DNA from: Oscheius tipulae
Lineage: Eukaryota > Nematoda > Chromadorea > Rhabditida > Rhabditidae
DNA: 64,000 nucleotides
Assembly (NCBI GenBank): GCA_037178975.1
Contig: JASJZH010000004.1
Span: 1,612,001-1,676,000, forward strand
Reading direction: 5' to 3'
Made by a program: the position numbers and the translations under genes. This document shows, piece after piece, positions 12,801 through 23,872 of this stretch; position 1 is the first letter of the stretch, and every line of letters starts with the position of its first letter. The notes beneath the pieces are model-generated. The model saw nothing but the letters and a program-made list of their open reading frames with translations. It searched no databases and was not told where the DNA came from.

Positions 12801-15800
12801 GAGAAAATTTCAGCATCCTAGTAGAATAGATGAGGAATATCTCACCAATGCTTAGTTTATTTTTTTTGTTTTTTTATTTGAACAAACCGTCCGCTCAATT
12901 GTAAAACAACTATGTCCAGCAATCTGCTTGAAACATTTCGGTCCAACAAGAGCGGTATTTGAAATACCCCGGCTAATCAGTGAACAATTAGAGAAAGCAT
13001 TTACGTCAGGAGAGACAGGGGAGAGTGTGAGTGAGACAAAAACACGAGAGGCCGGTAGACAACAAATCTTTCGAAAAGGCGAGAGGGTGAAATGTAGCCG
13101 GTGCCGTGTGGGTGTGACCTTTGGGAGGAGAGGACAGTCACCAGATTATAGTTTTTTCGGGCTAGACAAATGAATTCGAATTAGAGATGGGAGGTGACTA
13201 ATCCTGACTGCTGCTTATAGATTTCTGTGGAAAGTTGGATGCTAGAACCTCGGTGCTCACAGACTCACCAAGTTTTCAGACAGTTTGTTTAATTTGGTAG
13301 CCTAAACGGATCAAAACAATGTCGTTTTATGAACTTGGTAATAGACTAGAAAAGCCACGTTTATCCAAGTCTGTACTATTTCCGCAAAAAACATGTGGCT
13401 GAACAGAATAAATTTGTTTTTTTGCTGATGAAACAAGAAACTTCATTAAAAAAAAGTTGATGGTAATACTGTTTCACTCTATTTCTATCTCATATGTATA
13501 GTTTTCGAATCTTCGTGTATCAGCAAGTGGATAAGTTAATTTGGAAACTGAGCGATACTCGTAGCAGTCCAATGCAGTTTCACAGTGGGTTCTAGGAATA
13601 TCGAGACACAAAACAACCTGGGAACGCTCTACTATTCGAATACGTACAGGCCTGAAAGTTGAAAACGCGTCCTTCAAGTCGGTCATGATGGGACTCATTC
13701 AACGTAGCCATGTCATACGGGTCCCGCCACCTTCCCGAAGGATTGCGTTCTCAACTTTCCGCTTGAACAGACTGTAACTACAAGAACTTTTGATAATCCC
13801 GAGTATTCCAAAGTTGTAGGGTCTGTCAAACAGAGCAAGTAAAACACAATTGTTTCACAGAAGTTATACATCAGAATACCCTCATTCTTGAATCTAAAAA
13901 GAGCTGAAGCCCTGAATTGAAATAGGACTGGAATGAAGCCTCTTCCACACAACAGGATGGCCTTTGGCTCTCTCTCTCTCTCTCTCCCTCACTCTCCGGA
14001 TTGCCATATAATCTTCGGATTCAAGAGCTGGAGAAGAGAAGGATAGTCCAGGCAATTAGGATGCGATTTGTCGTCTCCTCTCAGGGACAGGTGCGACAAA
14101 CGGGAAAGGATTAGCCAGCCGGCGTCAAAATGACATCGGGAACGAGCTCTCGCGTAATGGGCACTGTCGAGGCAGCTGCTTCTCTCTCTCTCTCTATGGG
14201 TTTACCAAAAGAATACGGGTGAGACGTATCAGATGAGAACAACATTCGGATGATTACAGACTGAGAGAGGCACGAGGAAGAGGAGGAAATATAACCTTTG
14301 GAAATTAGAGGGAATACAAAAGAACTCGAAATGTACATCCGGATATATACTGAATATCTTTCCTGTTTCAGGTAGAGAGTAAAACGAGAGAAATCGTGTA
14401 TGCTGGGCACAGAATTGGTTTTAACTCCGAAGTGACATTCTGCTTGAGGTATTTAACTGTTCTTTTTTTGTTGGAAATATTTGGAAAGTTTTAGGGAGTA
14501 AAGTCTCGAGGGCGAATAGACAAGTCTGGAGAACTTGAGTTATAAATGTTTGTATGCAGAATGATAACTAGCTGAGGGAAATTCTGTTGTTCCAGGGTCC
14601 TTCTGTTTGTCATCCTATCATGAACTCTAGTCTTGACCAAATCCACATAACATGACTATTTTTGTATCATTCAAATTACAAAAAGGCAACAAGTTGGTAA
14701 AGACTTTTTTAGGGTTTCAAATGCGTTGCTGCCGGAGAAGATTTGAAAAAACTTTCATGTTTCACAGCTGGGTGATAAGGGACCCGAGAGCCATAATGCA
14801 TAAGCGAGTAACTGCTCCCACCGCCATAGTAATTACTAAGGATTCGTAAGGGGCAATATTATTTGTTTCACAGAGGGTTAGCTACGTTTTGCTACTTTTT
14901 GAACGGTTTCAAGTAAAAAACTGAACCGACCTTGTGGAGGCATCGAAGCTTGCGGCGAAATGTACGGCCTCATCGGTTGGCCGACCTGTAAACGAGAGAA
15001 TGAGTATATTTTTCACGAGAACGAACGAAACTCGCGGTTCGGTTCGAAAAAAAAAAAGCAGTGCGGCTATACGTAAATGTTTAAAAAATTCAGTGAATCC
15101 TGCTGCATTTCTTTTTTTTTCAGTTTCCTCACGATGATAAGAATATTCGGATGATTACAGATTGAGAAAAGTACGAGAAAGAGAGGGAATTATAGCCTTT
15201 GGAAAGTGCATATCTGTTTCATCCAAAGTATTAGTTGGCCTCCGTGTGTTATGTTTCACCTTCTTAGTAAATTTCTAAGGATAGAAACAAGATCAATCCT
15301 TTTTTCGTGTCGATATTCGAAACAACATATCCTTCTAACACAAAGTTCCGTGTCTAACATATTTCTAGGCAATCAGTGTGGGTCCCAATATGAAGAAAGA
15401 GCTCACTATATACGTGTAACCAGCTGCCGACTGCAGCTTCGCAGCCCTTTGATCTTGGCATAAAATTGATCACAGGCGGCTGCGCCGCTTCCCTAGTAGC
15501 AGTTGCCTTTACAGCTGACTTGTCCCCTTGTCTCTTGACATTGACATGAAATGGCTTGTCAGCGTTTTTGGGTATTAGCGTTGCCATGCAATTGTGGGGA
15601 CACCACGACAGACGGGCGGACACCAGTAAAGCGCTTTAGTAAAGATAGATGCTTTGGAAGATTGGAAAGTGGTTCTTTGCCCGCGGCGGGGAAGAGAGAC
15701 CCTATCGCATCTCATCTCAATAATTGAGCCGGATAAAAACAAACTTTGCTAATGGTGTTGCGGAAGAGTACATTCGCACTTCTTTTGCCGGGCAAATTGG

Positions 15801-18800
15801 AATTTTGAGAGGGAAAAGGGCAAAAGAAGCTTGCTGGTAATCACTAGAAAATTCAAGAGGCTTTGATGTTTCAGTGCGCTTGTAAACGCTAGAGAACTAG
15901 TTTAATGAGTGTGATGAGGAATTCACCGTGAAAAGTAATTTTAAACTTTTCTAATTTTGTTTCAGGAAGACTAGAGATGGAAACAGATATGCAGACTGGA
16001 CTGTTTGAAAGATGCTTCTTTTCGAAACGATCAATTTTACCGATATAAAAACCCTCCCCATCCCAAAATTCGATAGAATCGTACTAATCACCTGTTTCTG
16101 TGGAGTGGTGCTTATAAAGTTTTTTTTTATGTTACACTGTTTTTGTGAAAAACAAAAAGGTGCAATTTTACAACTGTTTTCAGATAGTTTCTGTCCCGTA
16201 AGTTTGGGGACAACTATCGAAAAATCCCTTCTCCTTGCTTGAAAATAGAAGCTCTTCGAAGTAAGTATTGTGATTTGTGATCTCACGACCCCTCCTCCTT
16301 TCCCGAAAAAGCACCAACCTGTGCTGGAGGGCCCCTCGGCTGGTACATCTGCTGTTGCACATAGCCAGGCGGATAGCCTTGTTGTCCTGGTGGGTAAGCC
16401 GGGTACTGCTGCTGTCCCTGTGCTGCTCCCTGCGGATACTGTGGTCTCGGCATGGCTCCCGGAGTACCCGGTGGTCCTCCAGGTCGGCCAGGGAAGGCTC
16501 CGGCTTGTGGCTGTCCCGCAGCTTGTTGCATTCCCGGTGGGTAGGCTGAAGGATTCGTTTTTGAAACACAAAAAAGGGGGAAATGGACGTAAATGGCGCG
16601 AACATCCAACCGGTTTGTGTGCTCTCGCACCACAAATGCTTTGAGAGAGGAACGGGGCAAAAAAAAAGAGAGAGAAGTGCCATCAGCTGTTTGCACGCTG
16701 GCAAAGAGGAGGAGCGAGGACTTTTCCTTGAGCGACATGTGACAACTTGCTGTGGCTAATGCACGAATCGGAAGACAGATTCTTCACAATGTGACAGATT
16801 CTTATGTTTTGAAAAGTCTTTCCCTGTCTAATCTCTTCAAGTGGTTCTTGTTATATTACTAAAGCATATATGCGCCGCCGGGTAGGATCGAAACCATTTA
16901 TAGCGTCCGGTCATTTCGGGCTTAAGATTACATTTGTCGTCTTTGCAATGTTCTGCAAATTTTTAAAGCAGAAAAAATGCTACAGCTTTGCAGAACATTG
17001 CAAAATTAAAAAAAAAAAACAACCTTGGCCCCAAACTGGCTGGTTTCTGTTGTGCACCCTGAGCGCTGAAAACAGTTCCGACCCGGGCCTGTATGATTGT
17101 CATGAGTCAAGATCAGAAGGTAGTTCAGAAAAATCAGACATAGCCCAAATTTTAGAAACAGGACAGTGTCAGAGAGACTGGGTCAGATCCATGGACAGAA
17201 CTGAGAATCGAGACAAACAACAAGACATAGAAAGCGGAAGAGATACTGACCGACTGCAGCTTGACCACTTGGGCACCCCCACTCTTCTCAATTTGTCATT
17301 TTTTGTTACTATTTTCCAGACTTCTACGGTGGATTGTTTACCAGCCAACGCAGATAAGTTATGACCGAAGAACGAAATAAAATAGGTACGGCAACCTAGG
17401 GTCAGCCAGATGTTTTCACATGAATAGATCCACAAATACCTTTCTCACATATTGCTTCGTTACATTCACATTGCTGTTTCATTTGGTCGATGCATGAACT
17501 ACCGACAAGCTCAGTGATATGATGAATCGCACTTTCGTTTCCAACTTTGTTCATGGAAGTTAGACAGGAGAAAGTATCAAGCGATAACCTTTTTGTGATA
17601 GAGAATGGTCGTAAAAAGCGTTGGAGACCAACTTGGAGCCTAGAGCGTCGGCATTGGCTATTCATAGAGAAGCAGGGGACAGTGAAGGAGAGTCGCCGAA
17701 TACGCAAGACTCAAAGAGTAGAGAGCAAGAATTTTTTGTTTCAAAAAAGCAAACGTGCAAGTCCTTAGCATTTGAGAAGCTCAGGTCGCTGAAATATCCC
17801 ACATTTTCGGAGGAGCAATGGACGCAAGAGCAAGCCTGTGAAGGGCTGAAAATCGAAGACTTCAAAAGAGACGGCTATCGTTTCTAAACACAGCCAAACA
17901 GAAACTAATGATCAATAAATTGTACCAGTCTTCTGAAACTATTGAGACATGAACTTATTATTGCTTCTTGACTACTTGACCTAAATCGCTCGCAACCGCA
18001 ATGTTTCTTCCTTCACTGCAAGTAACTAGATCAACTTGTGAAACAAAAAAGAGAACAGAGCAACAGACATCCAGAGAAAGTATTGGAGAGCAGCTCCAAA
18101 GTAAAATCGATATCGTTTAGGTCAATTAGACTTGAAAAGTTCAGCGTTTTCATAGGTGGGTCAAACATCGACACTTTTCAGCCAAATTTTTAGTTCGTTA
18201 TTTCTTAGGTTCATTATTTTCTTCGAGCCTTGAGACCTTTGCAAGACCCCCAAAAGCTCAGCTATTCGAGTTCAAAAAAGTGACTACAAAAAAGACAGTT
18301 TTTGCACGCTACTGTACTATAACTTTCTAGGTTTCCAGTTGTGGAAAGTTAAGGAAAAAGTCTTGTTTCAACGTACCAGTAAAAAGAATTTTATGTAGCG
18401 ATTCCCAATAACCGACAGATGGTACAGCGGGATTCATGCCTCAAAAACGAATGGCCGCGTAAACTGAATACCACTTATTCATACCGCTATACTAATGTCG
18501 CGAAACAGTTTTTTTTAGATCTTATAAAACCTATCTACTAGATAAAAGATAATATTTGACCTATCTACAACCAAACAATAATGGGCTAGTCGGGCAACTT
18601 ATACCAAAATCGTGAAACCGATTAAGTTTCAACTAACAGATAAGGAGTAACAGGTTCTCAACAGTTTTAAAGTATTTTTCCCAGCCAGAAATAAAAAAAG
18701 AGTATAACAAAATGCCCAAGTGACGACTAAAATGCATTGTGCTCTTTGAAGAAGGCTTTTGTTCCCGCAAAGAGTCTGCGCCCGAAAAGAAGTCAAACGT

Positions 18801-21800
18801 CAGTTGTAGGGAGAGAGAAAATACGAGGCGGTAACAGAGCAAACAGGCTTGAAGGGAATGGACGAGAAAAACGACGAGGCTAGAACATAAATGAGCGCCC
18901 GGAAGTGCAAGCCTGAGCCCCGGAATGGAGAGAGGGACACACGAGCCATAGGAACCCCTGCTGAGCGGGAGAGAGAGGGGCCACAAATAAACAATAAACT
19001 GTCCGGGAACGGAAAATGAGGAAGGTGGAAGGTTTCGTGGACAAAAAGAGTAAATTTGTCTTTTGTGTCATCTGTGACTACCCGGTACAGAACATGGCAC
19101 CCAAGAAAGCTGTCATTCCCGACCCACAAGAGCTCATTTCAGGACCCTATACCGGGTTCAAAACATAGTTTTTCTGAGTCATATACTACAAACTTGTAGA
19201 ACCGATCAAAAACTACAACTTTGCAGAGCATGGCAAAGCTCCGTGACCCGCAAACGGTGGGGAAAGTGGCGCGTCTGTGCTTTTAGAAGAAGAATGGTCT
19301 TTTTTATCTAGTCTATAGCAAGGCAAAGAAGAGTTTTCAGCAGTCTATGCTACTTTTCACGTGAGATGGGTCAAATGATCGTTCCTTGACTAAAAGACAA
19401 GGCTCAAAGTACAAAGTTTATAACTTCTAAAGTTCTGTCATTATTTCTGTTTAACAAACTGTATGTGCCTATAGGGAGCGCAGTAACTTTTGAGAGAGAG
19501 AGAGAGAGAGAGAGGACAACCTCCCGCTGCGAGTATCACTCTGGGAGAGACTCTAACAGAAAAATGAGCCGAACGACTCATAAAACGCTCGTCTTACACT
19601 GGCGCGCCATTTAGGCCCCACTCAAAAGGATGGGAGGGAAAGTGTCCGGAAGAGATGCCAGCAGCAAAAAAGGAGGCCCCCGGGCGTCCCCCGAATGGCC
19701 AAATTAAGTGGCTCTGTTGGACTCTTAGGAGACGTAAAAGGCGCCAATCAGAGAGAGGGGGAAATTTGTTGGGGGGAAGAGGGCAGAACTAACCTGTTCC
19801 TTGTGGATAGGGCACCCGACGAATCATCACCTGCTGTCCCGGCTGATTTCCCATCATCTGAGGTGGTCGTGCGTAGTGGGCTTGCTGCTGTTGTGCTGCC
19901 ATCTGAGATTTTATGGGTTTGTGGATGTTCGAGTATGTTTTTTGTTGTTAGAATTAGAGAAAAAGAGGTAATGGGGCATTGCTATACTTCGGATGCATGA
20001 GGCAAAAGTCATTCCACTCTAGTAAATATAAAACACCTACCTGTTGCTGATGAGCCCATTGCTGTTGCTGCTGTTGACTGGTCGGGTAGCCTTGGTATTG
20101 CGGCGGAATCCCCCCTTGCTGCTGCATCATCTGATACCAGTTTTAATTCCTGGTTCTGTCGACTCGACATACCTGTTGCTGTTGCAGCATCTGCGGGTGC
20201 ATTGGCCGGTTGTAGAGTCCGGGAGATCCATCCGCTCCGATGCTGGCTCCTTGTGGGTGGGCTTGACCGACTGCCGGCGTTCCTGCAGTTTCTATTAGCT
20301 CTTTCTGTGGCTGTCTATTTTCGAATACTGTTCCGTCCTTCATACCAGCCTATCTACGTACTAAAAGAATATATACCAGTGATCAGTAGGCTGCCCAAAT
20401 AACACTTGCAAAGTGAAACCGAAAAATATCCTTGTTGCAAAAGGCATCTGCAAAAAATGTGATGAGTCGCATCATAGACGGTCGTTGTCATGTTTCTTGC
20501 AAAAGCACGGAAAGTAAGCGAATAGTAAAGTGTTTACAATAATATGTCCGAATAATATTTTAGTGGCAGATCAAAACGTCTTCATAGATTGCAGACATCT
20601 ATCCCCGTATCATCTGGTAGTGAAACAAAACAGGAATGAAACCAGAACACTGTATACAAACTGACTTCTGAGTCTTCTGAAGGAACAGTGCTTCTTTTTT
20701 TAACAAAGACCTTGATTCTTCAATCCTAGGATATTCTACAAACAAGGTATTGTTTCAAAGTACGTCTCCAAAAGATTCCTGGATACCAAAAGGTGTTTCT
20801 GTCCAAGAATATGTACCAAATCACACTTATTCTTTTACATTTTTCGGTTCTCATGAGTTCAAGATAGCAAGGGAAGAAGCAGTTCAATCGTCTTATCGAA
20901 CGTGTAAAACATTCTTCTTTATGAAACTTCTAAAATAGCTCCTGAGGTATCAATTTGTTTCTGAATGTACAGGGGCTTAGAATTAGGTAGCTTGCATAGA
21001 CACGGATTTGTGATAACAAAAATGTGTCCAAAAATTTTGCGTTTCGGCCTTGCAACATTTTACGTAAATCTTGGTTTATCTGAATGCATCGCAGAACTAA
21101 TGAGCCTAGTGATGTTGAACGTTCTGTCAGTCGTGTTTCTATGTCACAAAGTATGTATCACTCTTCTTTGAAACGGGCAGCAAAAACGCAGCTCCAACAG
21201 TATGGTTCTCTGTTGATAGTATAAACTGGAAACAAAAAAGTTGCTCATTCAAAATTTTTTTGATTTCACATTTCAATGACGCCTACTTTGAGTTTCAGCT
21301 CTTCGTCTCAACTATAGCCTGTATTTACTCTACTGAGCGTGAATCTCTGTCTTCCACAATCCGTAAAAACAAAAAGACTCACCGGGACTTGGTGGTACGG
21401 GTCCTCCGGGAAAGGGTTGCTGTTGTTGTTGAAACTGTGGGTCGTGTTGTCCAAACTGTCCCCCAGGGGTCATCATTTGCTGCTGTGGAGTCATCGGCTG
21501 GCTTCCTATGGCTGGACTTCCGAGAACGTCAGGTCCTGTAAGGTTCTACTGAGAAATGTTTCACTATCCTCTTCTAGCTGTCAGAAATGGTAGACTAATC
21601 TATCTTACTAATATGTTTCACCATCCTGATATGTACCCGTGTAGCTTAGGCACTGAAAGCCGGCTCAAATCAGATCAGATTTTTCTTGAACAGTTCTCTT
21701 CTCCTTTTTAGTGGCAAAGTATGTTTCACAACTGATTTAACTTCTGCTTAAGGTACTGACAGTCAATAATTGATAGGACAAAGCCAAAAAAAAAACTGCG

Positions 21801-22360
21801 CGTACGAATGTTTCACAGATCCTTTTTGACTATAAATACTCAAAATGTTTCACCATTCTCTTATCTCTTGATATAACAGTTGCAAAGTCGATAAATCAGT
21901 TACAAATGCTTAGGAAATCTGTACACGATCTTTCACAGTCATGTGATTATGGGGGTGTAATCTTTTTCTTATCCCAGTGCGCCTACTTATTCGACTAGTA
22001 GCCCACCTTCCACTTATCGCTGTTTTTCGGAACTATGACTAAGTTTTCAAAAGTGGTCATGTCCACAGAATCCCGCAAACTGAACAATATCTACTTCTTT
22101 ATAGAACTGTTCGAAGCAAAGACGTTACTGTTGCCGCCGAAAACGTAGTAGTTTTTTGTGGGGGAGCTACTAATCAAATGATTACCGTAGTACTTTGGAT
22201 ATGCACCATGGAAGTAAGTCTCATTCGTGACGGATCTCATAGCTGACTGTCGAAACATTTCAAGAAAGAAAAAACAAATTTGTAGGGACTCACTCTGCTG
22301 TTGCATGTGCATTTGGGCTAGATTTGGCGTGCCGACGGAGGGAGACTGACCTTGATCCAT
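875..22360 (-). CDS. pis-1: PTIP/PAXIP1-like protein: Gln/Pro-rich N-terminus plus four C-terminal BRCT domains
   Basis: Exons: 22294-22360, 21383-21535, 20173-20282, 20041-20130, 19794-19902, 16319-16545, 14931-14985, 8684-8892, 5172-5246, 4954-5097, 4807-4911, 4330-4538, 3740-4020, 3438-3634, 3286-3394, 2664-2799, 2457-2625, 1772-1872, 1617-1731, 1484-1573, 875-1050; ~976 aa. Phases match at every junction except 14931/8892, which needs donor 14927 or a missed exon. Residues 1-450 are Q/P/G-rich. BRCT-like domains lie near 450-540, 545-645, 745-825 and 850-930; the second reads SLSGFDEMERASIKWM...GGRMTP..., then EKARE WEVQVVNYQWLVD. Order and spacing match the C-terminal four BRCTs of PAXIP1, a nuclear partner of MLL3/4-type H3K4 methyltransferases and of damage-phosphorylated proteins. 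No N-terminal BRCT pair is visible. The start follows an AAATTCAG acceptor by 11 nt. Intron 18 is 40 nt. Confidence 0.88.
6560..6629 (-). CDS. Probable alternative first coding exon of PTIP
   Basis: From an ATG at 6629 to a GTGGGT donor after 6560 runs a 23-codon frame, MSSPEYVFKGILYEFEEIQD then VRL, with the C/G-ending codon bias of the PTIP exons. It leaves in phase 1 and joins the exon at 5172-5246 in frame, giving valine at the junction. No canonical AG upstream gives the phase-1 entry needed after exon 8684-8892, so it fits a second promoter better than a cassette exon. The product would lack the Q/P-rich half up to about residue 341 and keep all BRCT domains. A missed upstream exon is the alternative. 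Confidence 0.5.
7043..7105. repeat. Dispersed foldback repeat, copy 1
   Basis: GTTCTGCAAAGGTGTA and TACAACTTTGCAAAAC form an imperfect inverted repeat around a short loop. The same stem recurs at 8455-8548, 16945-17001, 19165-19237 and 47340-47404. Confidence 0.6.
8455..8548. repeat. Dispersed foldback repeat, copy 2
   Basis: The arms GGCGTGTTCTGTAAAGTTGT and ATAACTTTGCAGAACGCC are inversely complementary with few mismatches. The copy lies in a PTIP intron. Confidence 0.6.
8893..14930 (-). other. PTIP intron (6.0 kb)
   Basis: The longest intron of the gene. Reading frames on both strands (for example - strand 12409-12639 and 11003-11311) lack the codon bias and splice context of the real exons and were not accepted. 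It has GA/CT-rich tracts near 10890-11000 and 13968-13998, a copy of the GGGTCCCGCCAC repeat at 13695-13735, and many GTGAAACA octamers. A small exon may be hidden here, because the flanking exons are out of phase unless donor 14927 is used. Confidence 0.55.
14986..16318 (-). other. PTIP intron (1.3 kb)
   Basis: No coding or RNA feature recognised. One GTGAAACA-type octamer lies at about 15250. Confidence 0.5.
16945..17001. repeat. Dispersed foldback repeat, copy 3
   Basis: GCAATGTTCTGCAAA and CTTTGCAGAACATTGC form an essentially perfect 15-bp stem with a ~25-nt loop. This is the best-preserved copy. Confidence 0.65.
19165..19237. repeat. Dispersed foldback repeat, copy 4
   Basis: Contains CAAACTTGTAG followed by CTACAACTTTGCAGAGCAT, a weaker hairpin with the same stem core as the other copies. 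Confidence 0.5.
20283..22293 (-). other. PTIP introns around exon 2
   Basis: Two introns (20283-21382 and 21536-22293) flank exon 21383-21535. The second holds the densest run of the TGTTTCAC octamer in the window, near 21556, 21614, 21720, 21808 and 21845. Nothing coding is seen. Confidence 0.55.
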
Positions 22361-23872
22361 CGTCGTCGAGTCTGAATTTTGTTGGTTTCTGGTGTTTTTG
22401 GCACAATGAGAAAAGTTTGAGTTTGTTTGGTTCTTTTCTCTGAGAAAAGTGGAAAGTCTACATATCTAAGTGACAGCAAAACTTGTGTGTTTATCTACCC
22501 CATTAAAGATTTACAGCCAAACGATTATCAGGAATATCTGTCAAATTTCGAGTTCTGTAATCATTCCTCATTGAAACAAACACGAAAAATATGAAGTTTT
22601 TCAAAGTGGAGTCACCCAGGAACAGAGTCAAAAGACGGCTCAAAACTACAGGGTTTTCTAAGAAAGAGGGCATGAGACAAACGGTGATTGAGTCCCGAGG
22701 ACAGTTAGCCCCAATTCACATTTACTACCACTACTTTATGCTCCGAAAATGTTACTGTTGTGCAGAGCAATAGTCGAACGATGCGAAAGAGAAGCTCGCC
22801 GCTTTGCTATTCTAGCGAGAGATTTTTAAGTATGATAGCCGTCATACCCCGATATAGTTATCCGATCATGTTGAAGACAAAAAATCCAATTTTGTGGACT
22901 TACTTTTTGAAAAGAGGACCGAGAGATGCGAGATGCAGTGGGAGCTGTCGATTATAGAACTGGCTCCTTATTACTTGACTTACTTGATTGCAAACTACAT
23001 AAACTTGATAAACAAAAAAAGCAAAGCTTTGTTTTCTAAAAGACTTTCTGAAGAAAGTTTCTAATCTGGCAAGTTAAAGGATTAGGGCCACTTCTACCAT
23101 CGACTTCTCTGGTGACACCTCTTTCCCGACTCTCTTTACAGGTAGGCTACTCTCTGTTACTATCCCTGTCAAAATCAATGAAATGAGATGATTTAGAGTC
23201 ACGAAGCACATGATTTTCACTCTAGAAATAAGGAAAGATAGTCAATGGAAGTCTTCAAAAAACAACGTGTAAGCGCAGTGTTTTCAAAAATGTTCAAGGA
23301 CGAATGGTAATACCGTCGTCAAAGACTTTCATTGTGCCGTGGCGGGATCGAACATATTATGTTTCAATCATTTTCTTCTTTTGCAACCCAAAAAATAAGG
23401 TCATCCCTGTAAGTTTCTGCAAAACTATAAAGAGATCTTTCCCCTAATTTCTGCATTTTTGTGCTCACGTATCCAAATACCTTTTTCAGACTTTCTATGT
23501 TTCAATCCCTGCAAAAAACCGTGCACAATTCTCAAAAAGACCAAGACATTTCAACGAACCCTAGATTTAGAAAGATCCAAAAATTCAAACAAAAGGAACA
23601 GGAAAATGCCAAAAAAACGAGTAGAAGAATGGTTCTGGCGTTGTTGGGTGACCGGGAGGTCCATCAGGCTGTGGCCTCTCTCCATAACCCTGCGTCTCTG
23701 TCTTCCACAGAGAGAGCGGCCTCTCTCTGCGCACAGCCTCCGCCGGGCTCCCCCCTTTTCTGCCCAAAAATGCTCAGAAACTGAGGAAAGACGCATTTAT
23801 CACCTGCGCAAAAAACCGGGAGGCAAAATGACGAATTTGACAAGATTTTTCTCGGGGGTGAAAGGGAGGGAA
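22361..23872. other. Intergenic between PTIP start and PC4 end
   Basis: This 1.5-kb stretch between two same-strand genes contains one repeat copy (22985-23180). No promoter-like TATA element is obvious. The AAATTCAG acceptor 11 nt before the PTIP ATG is the main signal. Confidence 0.5.
22985..23180 (+). repeat. Dispersed repeat with TTTACAGGTAGGCTA end (copy A)
   Basis: Closely resembles 33345-33550: it shares ACTTGATAAA, AAAGCAAAGCTTT, AATCTGGCAAGT, AAAGGATTAGGG, CCATCGACTTCTCTGGTGAC and CAGGTAGGCTACTCTC in the same order. It is noncoding. Confidence 0.75.

Larger units (their letters stand above)
16546..19793 (-). other. PTIP intron (3.2 kb)
   Basis: Contains two foldback repeats (16945-17001 and 19165-19237) and a long (GA)n tract at 19492-19514. 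A - strand frame at 17402-17707 has a small Cys cluster but AT-rich unbiased codons and no splice support, so no gene is called. Confidence 0.5.

Noticed and set aside
16012-16738. Long overlapping reading frames on both strands around 16.0-16.7 kb (up to 206 codons)
   Set aside because: They are shadows of the true PTIP exon 16319-16545, whose Pro/Gln/Gly codons leave other frames open.
17402-17707. - strand frame with a Cys cluster (CIDQMKQQCECNEAICEKGIC)
   Set aside because: Possible nested peptide, but codon use is unlike any gene here and no signal peptide or promoter is visible.
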